64,000 bases of DNA from assembly GCA_036583965.1 (NCBI GenBank), contig JAZBQD010000030.1:50779551-50843550 (forward strand). Direction: 5' to 3'. A program made the translations under genes and the position numbers. Shown here piece after piece: positions 13,573 to 24,700 of the stretch. The DNA is from Prunella strophiata. Lineage: Eukaryota > Chordata > Aves > Passeriformes > Prunellidae. The notes beneath the pieces are model-generated. The model made no database searches. It was not told the origin of the DNA and worked only from the letters and a program-made list of their open reading frames with translations. Each line of letters starts with the position of its first letter. Position 1 is the stretch's first letter.

Positions 13573-16469
13573 TCAGTTCAGCCAGGCAGAATTGAGCACC
13601 TCTGCAGAAACTACCTGTTTAACAGCAGAAGAAATAGAGAAGAAGGTGCCATTTCAAACAGGAAAACCACTTAAAACATTCTGATTCCATATGAGCAGAG
13701 TGTAAGTGTTAGCTGCATGTTACAATTCAAGGAAGCACATTGCCAAGGGCTGGAGCAATATACCCAAACCCACACAGTAAAAACAATAGTATAGTCCTGA
13801 ATCTCAGGGCATTTCAGTTGATGACCTTGACCTTAATCCTTTATTCCATGCTATATCAGAAGAATCAGGGATTATCAGAACATGACAGTTAAACAGGCAG
13901 CAGATCATATTTTGATCTCATTCAAAAGAGTTGTTTGAAGTGATTAACTTACTTCTCCATTGCAATTTCATTCACATACAGTGCAAAGGTGGAGCATTCT
14001 ATAAAATGGAAGCAATTAGAGCCTGTGGTTTTTTCCAATTAAGTGACCCCATCTCCTTCTAAGAGAATGTAAACCAGAATTAAGATGGTTCTAGGCAGAA
14101 AAAAACCCAAAACACCAAAACTAAACTATAGCAGTAATTCATACTAGTTGGCTCTAGATGAGGTACTGAATTCAGATGATGAAGTCAATTCTTCTATCAA
14201 AGGGTCTTATTAAACCAGAGTGTGGGAATACCCTCCTGTGATAAAAGCACATATTAGTCAAGAAATAACTTCCAAGGATGGCTGCTACCAATGAGCTTAA
14301 ATCAAGGACTGCAATTGATTAACTAATTTAAACACTAAAGACAGCTTTGGTTGCTATGGCAATAAAAGAAAGGTCAAAACCCTGATGACCTTGGAGGCTC
14401 ATGATCCTCTGGGGATTTCAGAACCTAGTCTGGAAATATATTAAAAGGTATAATGCTAGCCAGATTGCCTTGTAATAGCTTGGCTGTTTTTTCAGCTGGA
14501 AGACAGACTTTGCAGCATGTTTCACACCAGTCTCCAGTGTGCAGCTAGCTCCGACTATCTGATATCTTTTCAGCACAAAAATCAGCTGGGACATCTGAAA
14601 GCCTCAAACATTTCCTTTGTGCTCCATTGCTGGTGTGTTACTACTCTCAAATTTCAGTTCCCTTTCTCATCGAGCACTTTATTATCAAGTTCTTATTGCT
14701 AAGCTAGCTTCCCGGGTAGCTGCTCCTAAATTCATTGTACTTTTCATCCTACTTACTACTTAGAGGTTTGATTCAGAGCCTTTTGATGCATAAAAAGCCA
14801 CTGTAGAAAGTGGCAGAAAAGCAGCACCTGAACATCCCAGGAGAAACCAACACAGGCCACTGAGCTCAGTGATTTGTTCTATTTGCTGTACCTGAGGATG
14901 TGGTCCATGATACTGAGGAAACCTCCTGGCCAAATGTTCCACCTGACTGCTGTTTGACCTCCACTGTCTCCAGTAGGACTTCAGCAGGATCCTCCTGCTT
15001 TTACCCACCCAGCCCAGAGAGCAGCAAGGGGCTCAGAAACTCTGCCTGTATTGTGTCTGAATTCAGCTATCACTGAATAACAGGTATCTGTGAGAAGCAA
15101 GCAAAAATGAAATGACTGTGTGACCACAACAGCCTTATTGTCTAAAGCATTTGCCAAATTTCAGTAATTATACACACAAGCCTATTAGCCTACTTTTGGA
15201 AAACACACTCTTCATTTCAGGACATACTAAACAGTCATATGCCTTGTGTTTGAGTGCAAACACTGATTTCTCTTGTCAAGATGGTAGGCAGTTTTTCTGA
15301 AGACAGAACTACTCCCGTGCAGAAGGGCTTCAGCTGTTTCAAAATAAATGTTGTTCCTATGAGGAATTTGTCAGAATATCAAGATTAGCTGTTATTCCCT
15401 ATTGCATTTGTAAAGACTCAGATTACATTCCAATCCTACTTTCTAGAAAATATCAAAGCATGCTTTCCTCAGTTTTTAATTAAGATGTTTATCTGTAATT
15501 GGTATTACATTAGTATTGTATTGTATGTTAACCAAGGTAGAATCAACATTTGTTCTGTCTAAAACCACAGCCACCAAAATTGCCAGCTGCAAACTTGCAA
15601 AAACCTTGAGACAAATGCATTCTTGATCATTTGTCTTTAGACTAGTCCCTTAAGCTTACTTATTTGTTATTGGGTTTCAAAGTTTTTAAAAGCTGATCAA
15701 TTAATTGTAGGTGTAGGTGTGTTCTTCTTACCTACCACAGGGTTACTACAGATTTCACAAAGAGTACACAAAGAGTCATATTTAATGGGCATCACAAAGC
15801 AAAACAGGACAAGAGTGAATCAGTCAATTCAGTGGCTGAAGGAAGTTGAAAAGATTCATGGTTTGAGGATGACACTTGAAGCTTTGTGGTACAATGACAC
15901 TCTAGACAGTGCCTGATTCACCTTCAGCATGCAGGCACAGGGCATCAGAGAGCATCAGTTCAGCTAGAGAAGTCACTCACTTTGTTGAAAGGAAAGCATC
16001 CAGTTGGCTGGCTTTGCTCTTCCTAACAAGAAAGCACTCTGGGTCAGCTCCACAGGACATCTGGCTCACTTGAATATTAAGTATTTTAATGGCCACATAT
16101 CTTCATCCTCTCTTTTTTTCTGCCCTGAATCCATGAAAGCTTTTGTGACAGCTGCATACTATTTATTTATGTGAGAGCAGATTATGGCCCACTTGGGAAT
16201 GTCAGTCTTGATGCACAGAGCTCACTCTGCATTGCTCCAGTAAGAGCAGAAGTATTGAGCTTTCCACCATAAAACTGGAGGGTTCTGGGAAGAATTCACT
16301 CATAAAATTTATAGCTATCAACATATCTACAACCTTTGACCTTACTGCATAGTATTCATATGCTATAAACCTCATCTCCATCCACAGGAGAGCTGCTGGC
16401 CCTGAGGGAAGGAGGTTTTCCCTGATAACCACACTAGTATCCACTTCTTTTTCCTTCTTCAGAGGAGGG
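13573..16469. other. Unique non-coding DNA, no gene
   Basis: No gene, RNA or repeat recognised. Open frames stay under 85 codons. Several AT-rich parts (for example 15460-15700) have no internal repeats. Nothing more can be said from the sequence. Confidence 0.65.
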
Positions 16470-16925
16470 TGCAGTGGTTTGACCCTGGCTGGATGTCAGG
16501 CACCCTCCAAAGCCACTCTATCACTCCCCTTCACGAGTGGACAGGGAAGAGAAACTATAACAAAGGTTTGTGGGTTCATGAGAGATCCCTCACCAAATAC
16601 CATCACAAGTAAAACAGACTCAATATTAATTGAATTTATTACTAACAAAATCAGAGCAAGATAATGAGAAGTAAAATAAATCTTAAAAACACCTTTCCCC
16701 TACTCCTCCTCCATCCCAGTTCTACCTCTTGCCCCAGCAGAACAAGGAGAAGGAGAATGGGGGTGGTCAGTTCATCACATGTTGTTCCTGCCAGAGGGGA
16801 GAGCCCTGTGCACCATGCACCCTGTGGTGCCCCTTATGGGGTTGTTTCAGAAGCCTTTGGCCCTTCTCTCTGGTCTTCCCCAGGCCACAGCACCAGGGTG
16901 GAGCTCAGTGTATGATCCTTACATA
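16470..16925 (-). mobile_element. ERVL-type LTR fragment
   Basis: Read on the minus strand this resembles the 3' part of the avian ERVL LTR as I remember it. On the plus strand it opens with TGCAGTGGTTTGACCCTGGC, followed by a GGATGTCAGG block, a CACTCTATCACTCCCCTTC block, a GACAGGGAAGAGAAA block and an AAAACAGACTC block. A TTTATT at 16635-16640 gives an AATAAA signal on the minus strand. After that comes a GATAATGAGAAGTAAAA block and GTCAGTTCATCACATGTTGT. From about 16800 the match fades, and the expected CCCAATACA end (the start of the LTR on its own strand) is not found, so the U3 end is lost or badly diverged. No internal gag/pol sequence is attached. Right boundary approximate. Confidence 0.7.
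16635..16640 (-). terminator. AATAAA signal of the ERVL-type LTR
   Basis: TTTATT on the plus strand, so AATAAA on the strand of the LTR. Its place, roughly 165 bases from the outer LTR end at 16470, fits a signal near the R/U5 border. Assigned by position only. Confidence 0.5.
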
Positions 16926-17287
16926 GCAGTAAGTGACAGTATCTGGGGGTGGTGAGGGATGGGGAACAGAGATAGAAAACATACAAGCTACCTGTGGACC
17001 CTATACCTTAGCTTTCCCTCTTCCCTGACTTTACTTTCCCCCTGTGCCAAATTTCCTCCTCTTGCCTTTGCTCTCATCCCCTGCCAGCAGCAGCAGATGA
17101 CATCCCTGCCACCACTGCTGTCCCATCACAGAAGTAATGCCTGGGCTCCCTCCTCCCCTCTTCCCACCCACCCCCAGCTAGGTGGCACTTGCTGAGGTTT
17201 ACACTGGAGGAATGTTAATAGGAAAAGCCGGTTGAGCCAGGCAGGCACTCAGCAGATTTTCCGCTCCGTGCTGCTGGCAGGCAGGAT
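16926..17287. other. Pyrimidine-rich then GC-rich spacer between LTRs
   Basis: 16980-17190 is rich in C and T on the plus strand, with a GCAGCAGCAG run at 17087-17096. From 17213 the sequence becomes GC-richer and would join smoothly, across the solo LTR, to 17930-18142. This may be the rest of the ERVL-type LTR, an older LTR, or plain flank. No gene seen. Confidence 0.45.
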
Positions 17288-17293
17288 GTGGAG
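17288..17293. repeat. Target site duplication (left), GTGGAG
   Basis: Six bases identical to those directly after the LTR (17924-17929). A 6-bp duplication is the size expected for beta-retrovirus-like (ERVK) integrases. Together with the TG...CA ends it fixes the LTR borders to the base. Confidence 0.85.
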
Positions 17294-17408
17294 TGTTGGA
17301 GATCTCTCTCAGGAGCTTGAGATGACTTTGATATGTTTGAGAGTCTCTGTGTCCCAGTCCAAGAATCAAAAAAGGAGTCAGGAGCTTCTTGTGCAGTTTT
17401 CAAGGTTG

Positions 17409-17414
17409 TTTATT
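17409..17414 (-). terminator. AATAAA polyadenylation signal of the solo LTR
   Basis: TTTATT on the plus strand. It lies about 95 bases downstream of the TATA box in LTR orientation and about 115 bases before the U5 end, the usual layout of an LTR in which R ends shortly after the signal. Confidence 0.7.
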
Positions 17415-17439
17415 TTTCCTTATCTTACAAATTTTTTCC

Positions 17440-17470
17440 CTGACCTGCTGAGGTCTGTTCAGCAGGTCAG
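17440..17470 (-). other. 12-bp stem hairpin in the LTR R region
   Basis: CTGACCTGCTGA, a 7-base loop, then its exact reverse complement TCAGCAGGTCAG. It lies between the inferred transcription start (about 25-30 bases past the TATA box) and the AATAAA, so it would fold near both ends of a proviral transcript. Retroviral R regions often carry such hairpins; function here is inferred only from place. Confidence 0.75.
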
Positions 17471-17507
17471 TCTGAGGCACACTGCCCACCTCCAAGGCGG
17501 TGTTATC

Positions 17508-17515
17508 TTTTTATA
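17508..17515 (-). promoter_or_regulatory. TATA box of the solo LTR
   Basis: TATAAAAA on the minus strand, preceded by TTTTTAG and followed by GATAACACCGCC. It sits about 410 bases from the U3 end. It is the only clear TATA-like element in the LTR and has the expected spacing to the AATAAA. Whether the solo LTR still drives transcription cannot be seen. Confidence 0.65.
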
Positions 17516-17923
17516 CTAAAAACTACGTGTACATTATTTGCAGTTATTTTCCAATACCTATTACCTATGTTACAGACTCTAACTCTACTCTAAACCAATC
17601 TAAAAGTGCCACCATCACCCAGAAGATGGAGGCTATGAAGGAGAAAGAAGGACAGAACACGCCCAAATTCCTCCATCTTGACACCCAAACCCTTATTTTA
17701 AAAAAACCCTAAAATTCTACTTTTTCACCCTGTGATAAACTAATTTTTTTATTGCTCTACTTAATTTCTGTGGCTTGCAACTCTTCATATAAAGTTGGTA
17801 ATTTTTTAGATGGCTCAAAATCAAAGGCACAGGAGTCTTGGGCTCTGTGCCAAGGCCTTTGAGCCGCCTGCCAGGGGCTCGAGCCATCCAGGACAGCCAG
17901 AGGGACTGTCCTGGGTTCCAACA

Positions 17924-17929
17924 GTGGAG
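17924..17929. repeat. Target site duplication (right), GTGGAG
   Basis: Exact copy of 17288-17293, directly after the LTR end TCCAACA. Removing the LTR and one copy restores a continuous GC-rich flank (…CAGGAT-GTGGAG-CTCTTGG…). Confidence 0.85.
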
Positions 17930-20754
17930 CTCTTGGAACAGTGGGCTGGTGACTGGGGCTCCCCCATGGCCAGGCAGCCCAAACAAACGCCCAAACAACG
18001 GGGCTTATGGCCTCGCCCGGGGACTCTGGGGCAGGCAGCAATCGCTGCCACAGCTCACAGGTGCTGAGTGTGTGTCACAGGGCTCTTCCAGCAGCCCACA
18101 GCTGTGCACTCTGAATCTTGTGGCCATGGAAGTTCTATAACAAGTTTAAACAGTGTGGTTTTACCAAGTAAAGGGTGAGTTTGTGTAACATCTAATAGTC
18201 TGATTTTCTTCAGACTTTTTCTTAAAATACAGTTTGGTCACTGTAACTGTTAAGCTGCAGGTCACTGAGTTTCATGAAGAGATTTTGATTGTCAATAAAT
18301 AATTTTACCTAATTTCAGATTCCAGAGGCATTCCCTCAGCCAGAGTTTGCACCCAGTTCAATGAGTACATGACCAGAGGTTGAAGCCCACCTGCAATCCC
18401 ACCAGACCCAGCAACCCGGCCTCACCACATGCCATGCCTATTCAATGCCACTGCATCTGGGCAGGAGCTTCAATAAATAAGGAAGGAAGTCCAGCCCAAA
18501 CACCCTTGTCTGACTAGGATGGGTAGAGAGCCAACCCACTGTCTCTTACCTCCTCTAAGCTTGAGCCAAACAAGATACCTTCCACAGAGCCCAAGAGGAA
18601 AGCTGTGGATGGACTGGAAGCTGCTTCTTATGGTGAACTGGGAGACAAGGGAAATGACAGGGGATGATGAGGCCAGGTTGCATTTTTAGGCCTGGGCACC
18701 AACTAATATTTCTCTAAACATTTTATGTTTTGCAGTGCTTTTTGCCTCTGGTTCTTCTGCATGCTGTATGGAAAAGTTACATACACTGATTATTACCATG
18801 GACCACCCAATCACTTTTATTTGACAAATAAGCCCTCCTCAAAAAGTCAGACCCATCAGGGAGTAATTCTCAGTTGTTTGCAAGTATTTAAAAGAGCTTC
18901 TGGTTTGATAAAGGAAACACCAGTACTACAAACCTGTTTTCTCTAGAACATTGCCTCAGTCCCACCAGCAAAACTGGCTCGTGCATACTATCCTTCACTC
19001 CATAATTCCTTGACATGATTCATTAACCCTAAGCAAAGGCAACATGTTACAATCCATTGCTGGACCTTACCCCATCAGCACCAAATTGTTATAATTTATC
19101 ACTAACTCCAGGCAGTCCAAGTTTATTCCATTCTATATGCAGACTGACATTCACAGTCCAGGGATATTTGATGGCTTTTGCCAGTTTCCCGTTTTCAGAA
19201 TATGTTTGAGCTATGCATTCAGCTAGCAAATCATGGTAATAATAGTTAAGACAAAAGCCATCTTATGCAGTTTGGGCACAGGCCAGTTTATACAGCAGAA
19301 TCTGATGTGTCTAAGCCTTGATGGATGCTCACTACATAAATTCCCCTAGTAATTAACCTGGACTAATAACTCCCAGCCATGCTTAGGAGACCACCCTCTT
19401 GCCCTCCCCAGCTACAGGCTCATCATTTAAACGCTTTAGTGGCTGCTCCTGGCAGGCTGGGGAGGAATGAAAGCATAAACATTTCTGAGAGTGAGGGAGA
19501 AGGTGGTGAGGAAGGAAATCACATATCAGTCAGCCCCCAGCTGATATCTTATTTTTGTAAGAATGTCTCATTCATTTGGCCAATGTTGATGATGGTGAGA
19601 ATGGAGGAATTCCAAATGACAAGACAAAGCAGTTCTGGAAATCTCCTTGACCAATTTGCCTGCAGTGGTCTAGCAGGCTTGATTCTCTATTATGCTAGAA
19701 ATTTCATCCTACTCTGACAAAATAAGTGAGCTTTGCTAGCCACTAAGATGCTGCATTTTTAGAAATATGAAAATCCAAGAAGAAAGAAAAATCCCAAAGG
19801 TATTTAAAACCAGGAGAAATCACCCTTCTGCTACCTATGTAGGGCTCCCCTCCCTTCCTCCCCCTCTCCCTTTTGCTGTGCCTTCTTAAGGAGCAGACAC
19901 AAGGAGCAAAGAGAATAAAGGCTGTCATGCTTATGGTCCTCAGGATAAGGAGTGCATCAAGGGCATAATTGGAGTGTGCTGCTCTCCTGTTACTTGTTTT
20001 CCAAAGCCTGTAGAAAGATAAGCATAAATTAGAGCAGCTCTGAAGTGGCTATCTTCCTATCAGGGGCTGACAGTCCTTGCAATGCTCTCTGGAAAACACT
20101 GGACCCAAGAATTTCCCATGGCAGCTTATGCTATCTTTACCTTTCCATGGCTTCCCCTAGCACAAACACTGACAATTAAACCCAGTGGACTTAGCTCACC
20201 AGTGTATGGCTGTGGGTTTGTGATTGGGAGGGAAAAAAGAGACAATAAAGAAAAAAAAAAAAGTGCTTTAAAATGCACTCCAAACATACTTTAAAAGCAT
20301 AAGCACTGGCTTTTGTTCCTTTGTGCTCACCAGCCTCCCAGGCCACAGCCACAGCAGAGTGCAATCCATATGGTTAAACCAACAAGCAGCAACGTGCATG
20401 TGGAAGAATAGGAAGATATTTGAAAAGATTTTGAGATGATCCTTCTACAGATGGTTCTTTGAAACAGATGCAGTGGGATAGAAGCTCCTCCTGAACTGTA
20501 AGACCAAAATTAGGGAATTATTTGGTCACATCAAAGTCCCCCCTATTTTCCCATCTGGCCATCTGAAGAAGACAGCAAGTCTGTTACAGACCCTTCTCCA
20601 GATCATCCCTCCAGGCTTGCAGACTCTGCAGCTCAAGGACTTTCCCAGCCAGAGGCAATGCCCTTATACTCAACAGCCCTGGGGGAGATTTTCCTGCCAT
20701 GAATTACTCTCATAAAAGAGACAGTTCAGCATTTTAAGCAATGCTACGCACGTT
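17930..20754. other. Non-coding DNA; GC-rich start, then unique AT-rich
   Basis: 17930-18142 is GC-rich with several CpG and continues the flank of the solo LTR on the left; it may be the rest of an older element. From 18143 on I see nothing recognisable: no gene, no RNA, open frames under 113 codons. A short A run lies at about 20250-20261. Confidence 0.6.
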
Positions 20755-21008
20755 TCTCACTACCTGGGTAAAGAAACACCTCCTTTTGTTTGTTTTGAAC
20801 TCACTGCCTGCTAATACTTTTTGATGCCTTTCAGTTTTTCTAATGAATAGGAGAGTCTTTTATTCACTTTTCTTTCTTTTGCTTTTTTTAAAGTCTTTCA
20901 CATAACCTTTTCAGTAACCTCTTTTCCAGGCTGCAAAGTCCTACCTACTTAGCCCTTATGTAGAAGCTATTCAGTAAATTTTAGCACGTATTACAACTTT
21001 CACTAAAA
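20755..21008 (-). mobile_element. Old CR1-like LINE fragment
   Basis: On the plus strand this reads like the reverse complement of an ancient CR1/L3-type LINE near the end of its reverse-transcriptase ORF and start of its tail. Blocks include GTAAAGAAACACCTCCTTTT, then TTGTTTGTTTTGAACTCACT, a GCCTGCTAATACTTTTTGATG block, CTCTTTTCCAGGCTGCAAAG, then TCCTACC and a CTTATGTAGAAGC block matching the CATATGGAAGC of turtle and bird copies. It is heavily diverged and has no usable frame. Ends are approximate. Confidence 0.72.
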
Positions 21009-21014
21009 TCTACC

Positions 21015-21033
21015 TTTTTTTTTTTTTTTTTTT
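21015..21033 (+). repeat. Poly(T) tract, 19 bases
   Basis: A clean run of 19 T directly after the CR1 fragment. CR1 elements do not end in poly(A), so the two are probably unrelated. Confidence 0.9.
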
Positions 21034-21738
21034 CACATTCTAGTCCATGTTTTTAGGGAAGGAGAGGAAAGAGAACCAATATTAAACACAATATCCACAA
21101 ACTGTGGAAACCACAGCCTAAGTGAGGGTCTGGTATGCCCTAGAGTCTTCCACACAGAATCTGGGTTGAGCCATCCCAGCCCCTGCACCGTAGTTATGCT
21201 TCCAGGACCTGAACAGTCAACTGTTTTTAATGGAAAAGCAATATACCAGTTCTTGAAGAGGTTTAACCCATCTCCCTCTTAACTCCAAAGAACTTTCCCA
21301 CAGGCCTTTGGTTCTTCCAGTGGCTGTGGTCTTCTCAGTAAAGCTCTGAAGGGACGCACAGGAAGCCTTAATACTTCTCCAGGCTCAGCACCTTCTGGGT
21401 TACCTCTGTGGTACAGAATGTCTGTCTCTCCTCCAGACATCAGTCACACAGATCATGCCCCCTCCACACTTGTCTACCACCCACCCACTATTATACTATA
21501 TTATTCCTATATTACGTTTCAGCATGCTTCATAACGAGGCAACATGAAAGCTCCCATGAAATCTTTTCTTTCTCTTCCCAAAAAATCTACTCATCTACAA
21601 AGAGGTTCCCATTGCTGCCCACACCTTGCCCCCCTTTCCTCTTCTTTCCATGCAGGTGCAATAGCTGTGGCAATCTTCCTTACAAATGAGTGAGTGTCTG
21701 CTGAAGGTGTTCCAAAGCATTATGGAGAGTTGGGAATT
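21034..21738. other. Unique non-coding DNA, no gene
   Basis: No recognisable gene or repeat. Open frames reach 93 codons and are not protein-like. Confidence 0.6.
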
Positions 21739-21764
21739 AAAAAAAAAAAAAAAAAAAAAAAAAA
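21739..21764 (+). repeat. Poly(A) tract, 26 bases
   Basis: An uninterrupted run of 26 A after GGGAATT. No AATAAA lies within 40 bases upstream, and no gene-like sequence precedes it, so a processed pseudogene is not supported. Confidence 0.9.
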
Positions 21765-24700
21765 CCAGAAAGTGCAATAAAATACTACACACAAGATATG
21801 AAAAATATTGATTGTGCAGCTGACATCTAAATATTTTAAAACTATGGTTTTTTCTATGCTTGGAATTGCCCATCGTCTGATTTTGGACAAAGCTTTTGTT
21901 GACTATCTTAGTTCAACTTTCTTTTTGCTGTTTGTGATCAGCTGTGTATACTTGTGTTTGCCTTAGTGCTGTCTTTCAACAACACAGATGAAAGTCTATC
22001 AGAGCATTAAGTATTACCAGTTATCACTGTGGCTATATAAAGAGATTTGAGGGCCCTGGCTCTGTTAGGATTTTTACATTTAATTGTGTTCACCTTGAGA
22101 AGGAGAGTTACACAACTACTCCACTTCCACAGAGAGGATTTCTTGTGAGCAGGAACTAGCACTTTGGGGGGTTCATTTGCATAAAGCCCTGTTAATAAAA
22201 GCAAAATCATTTGATCAGAATACTGAAATTCTAATGAAAGAAGATTCGGATGTTGCAAGGAATGTGGATTCCACCTTGACAAATTACCTGTGTTCTTTCT
22301 CGTTGATTTAGCACTGTAATAAAAGACAGTGGTCTGGGGGTTTTTGGTTGTTTTTTTTTTTTTCTTTTTTCCACTGGGTTGTAATGATTTACAACTGATT
22401 TTTTATTTCCTTTCACATAGTGCCCTAGAGCTGCCTCCAACCTTTTCCCCAGAAGCAGTAAGAATTTGGGTCCTTTGTTACACAGAAATAAATGAAATAT
22501 TCATCGTCCAGTGGTGTGATGATTGGTGTGAGGCCATTCAGACTCAAGGCAGCCTCTGCATTCCCTCCTCACTTTGAAGATTGGTTTCTCCTGTATCACC
22601 AGCAGTTTGCGCTGTCCTCTATGAGACTGGGAATAAAAGCATCACTGCTCCCAAGGGACTGCTCTCTCCTCTGTCACAGAGAAACCAGGAGGTTCTGGGA
22701 AGTGTGGAACCCATAGCAATATGGGCACAAGCACCTGGAAGACACAAGTCCCCTTTGCAGCAGCAGAGAGAAAGGCAACATGCTCCCCAAGGGCCTCTTT
22801 GGAGAGACAAGGCTAAAAATGACCTCTGGCTGCCGTGGATTCACAGCAGCATGGCTGGTAAGGGCACATGGATCAAAACCACCAATGTCTTTGGAACCTG
22901 GCTTCTGCAGGACCTCCAGCTGAAGTCACATGGCGAGTTCTGACCCCAATGCCTAAAGATTGTAGTGAAACACTCCTCGCTCCTTTTCACCTGCACCTGC
23001 CCATACCTCACTTTTAAGAAGTCTCCATGGAATCTCCTTAGGAATTGAGCAAAGAAAAGCCTACATTGTGACTCCATACCAGACAAGGCAGAATAATTAA
23101 TCACTTTAATTTGCATCACTCCTTCATCCCATCTCTCCATCCTGTCATTGCAGGTAACAAACCTTTCACCATCAAAAGCTAAAGGGTTAACAATATGATG
23201 CATTTCAATCCATATTTGACACCCAAATGAAGAGAATTCACAGTAGGGGCAAGGATCAGAGGAGATTTAAAAGACTCCACACCTCCAAATACCAAATGCC
23301 TTTGATTTAGGGTTTTATGACATTTATGACACAGCAATGTCAGATTTTGGATTAAAGCTTCCTGAATCCATAAACTCTGCAGAGGAAATATTCTCACTGG
23401 CAAACAAAATAGGGCCAATGGAAGAGAGCATGAATCTACTTCCAAGTGAAAAGATCTTGCCTCCCCCTATATTTAGGTTTGATACACCATTTCAGTAGTA
23501 AATAACAACTGTAAAATCTTGCAAGTATACTGCTCAGGGCAAGGACTTGCACTTTACATGAGGGAAAACCATATTCAGCTCTTAAACAACTGAGTATGGA
23601 ATTGTTCCCTAACATTGAATTTGCAATGTTGAAAACAAGTTAATCTCACAAACAAAAGACAAGGCTACAGGAAAGCATCTCATCCCTGTGCTGTTACTAA
23701 TGATAAATGTATGTGCTCTCAGGCTTGGCAATACAGTGCTCTCCCCAGATGACTAATATGCTCAAACAACCAGCCTTGGAGACAGGAAATGGACAATTTA
23801 TTTCATCTTTATTTAATGGTCAGCAAACAACACATTACAATTAAACCAGGTCCCATCTTTCATGCCATGCACAAGGACTTTAATCTCATGGGTCTACACT
23901 GTAAAGCAAGAGGGAAATTTCTGAGGAAGTTCATTAGTAAAAATGACCTTTTACAAATGAATTAAAATATATGTGCACTGGCTGAGACTGCAGCTTGGAA
24001 CACAAGCTCTTGCAAAGGATTAAGAAACTCCTCTGCTCCTTATTTTCCTCCTGTAGGTTATGAAGATGCAGAATAAAAGATGTCCCCTCCCTTTACAGGT
24101 CTTGTAGACGGTCAAGAATGGGAAACAGGTGAAGAAGCCTTCAGACCTAATGGTCAGTAACATGAGATTATTTGCTGTTTATTCAGGGCATCAGCAAGTT
24201 GCTTCCCAGGTGCCTAAATATAATAATTACTTTTTCTGGGGATGCTGCTGAAGGCCATGGATGCATGATCACAAGATTACAGATTATGTCCATACAAAGG
24301 GTTAAAAAGAGAAGAGAGGCACCAGATCGTGAGACCTCCTGACTACTCACTACTCACTCTTTTCTGCAGAATTTGCAGATTCGTCAGTTTTAAAATGTTT
24401 CCTACAGGCAGAACTTCAGAAAGGTCCAAGGCACTCTTCATAGGAGTCAGAGATTTGAGGTTGGTCATCAGCTCCACTTTCATGGGAAAAGTTAGGAAAT
24501 AAAGATCCTCATGGGCTTCCACCATGAACAGTAAAAGTATATGGAGAAACACTAAACATATTCATTTGTTTGTTATGGGTGAAAAACATCCAGGTTTTGT
24601 GAAAGTAGAAAAAAGCCAAAACCATGTTAAAAAATCCCACAAGCAGTTAGTTCATTTTATTTTTTTCTGCTAGAAACCAGATACTTTCTGTGAGTTTTTT

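Larger units (their letters stand above)
17294..17923 (-). mobile_element. ERVK-type endogenous retrovirus solo LTR
   Basis: A complete 630-bp LTR on the minus strand. Its ends are a perfect 7-base inverted repeat (TGTTGGA ... TCCAACA), and it is flanked by the identical hexamer GTGGAG on both sides. Within it, in minus-strand order, are a U3 of about 440 bases, a TATAAAAA box (17515-17508), a short R with a strong hairpin (17470-17440), an AATAAA (17414-17409) and a U5 of about 95 bases. No gag, pro, pol or env is present on either side, so it is a solo LTR left by recombination between two LTRs. The sequence agrees with a repeat I remember as common in songbird genomes, including the GTCCCAGTCCAAGAATC block. 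The intact target duplication and perfect ends suggest it is younger than the CR1 copies around it. Family name not assigned. Confidence 0.88.

Noticed and set aside
21739..21764. Poly(A) as the tail of a processed pseudogene
   Set aside because: No AATAAA and no gene-like sequence upstream.
22841..23203. 120-codon minus-strand open frame
   Set aside because: Somewhat protein-like composition, but no family recognised and no exon borders.
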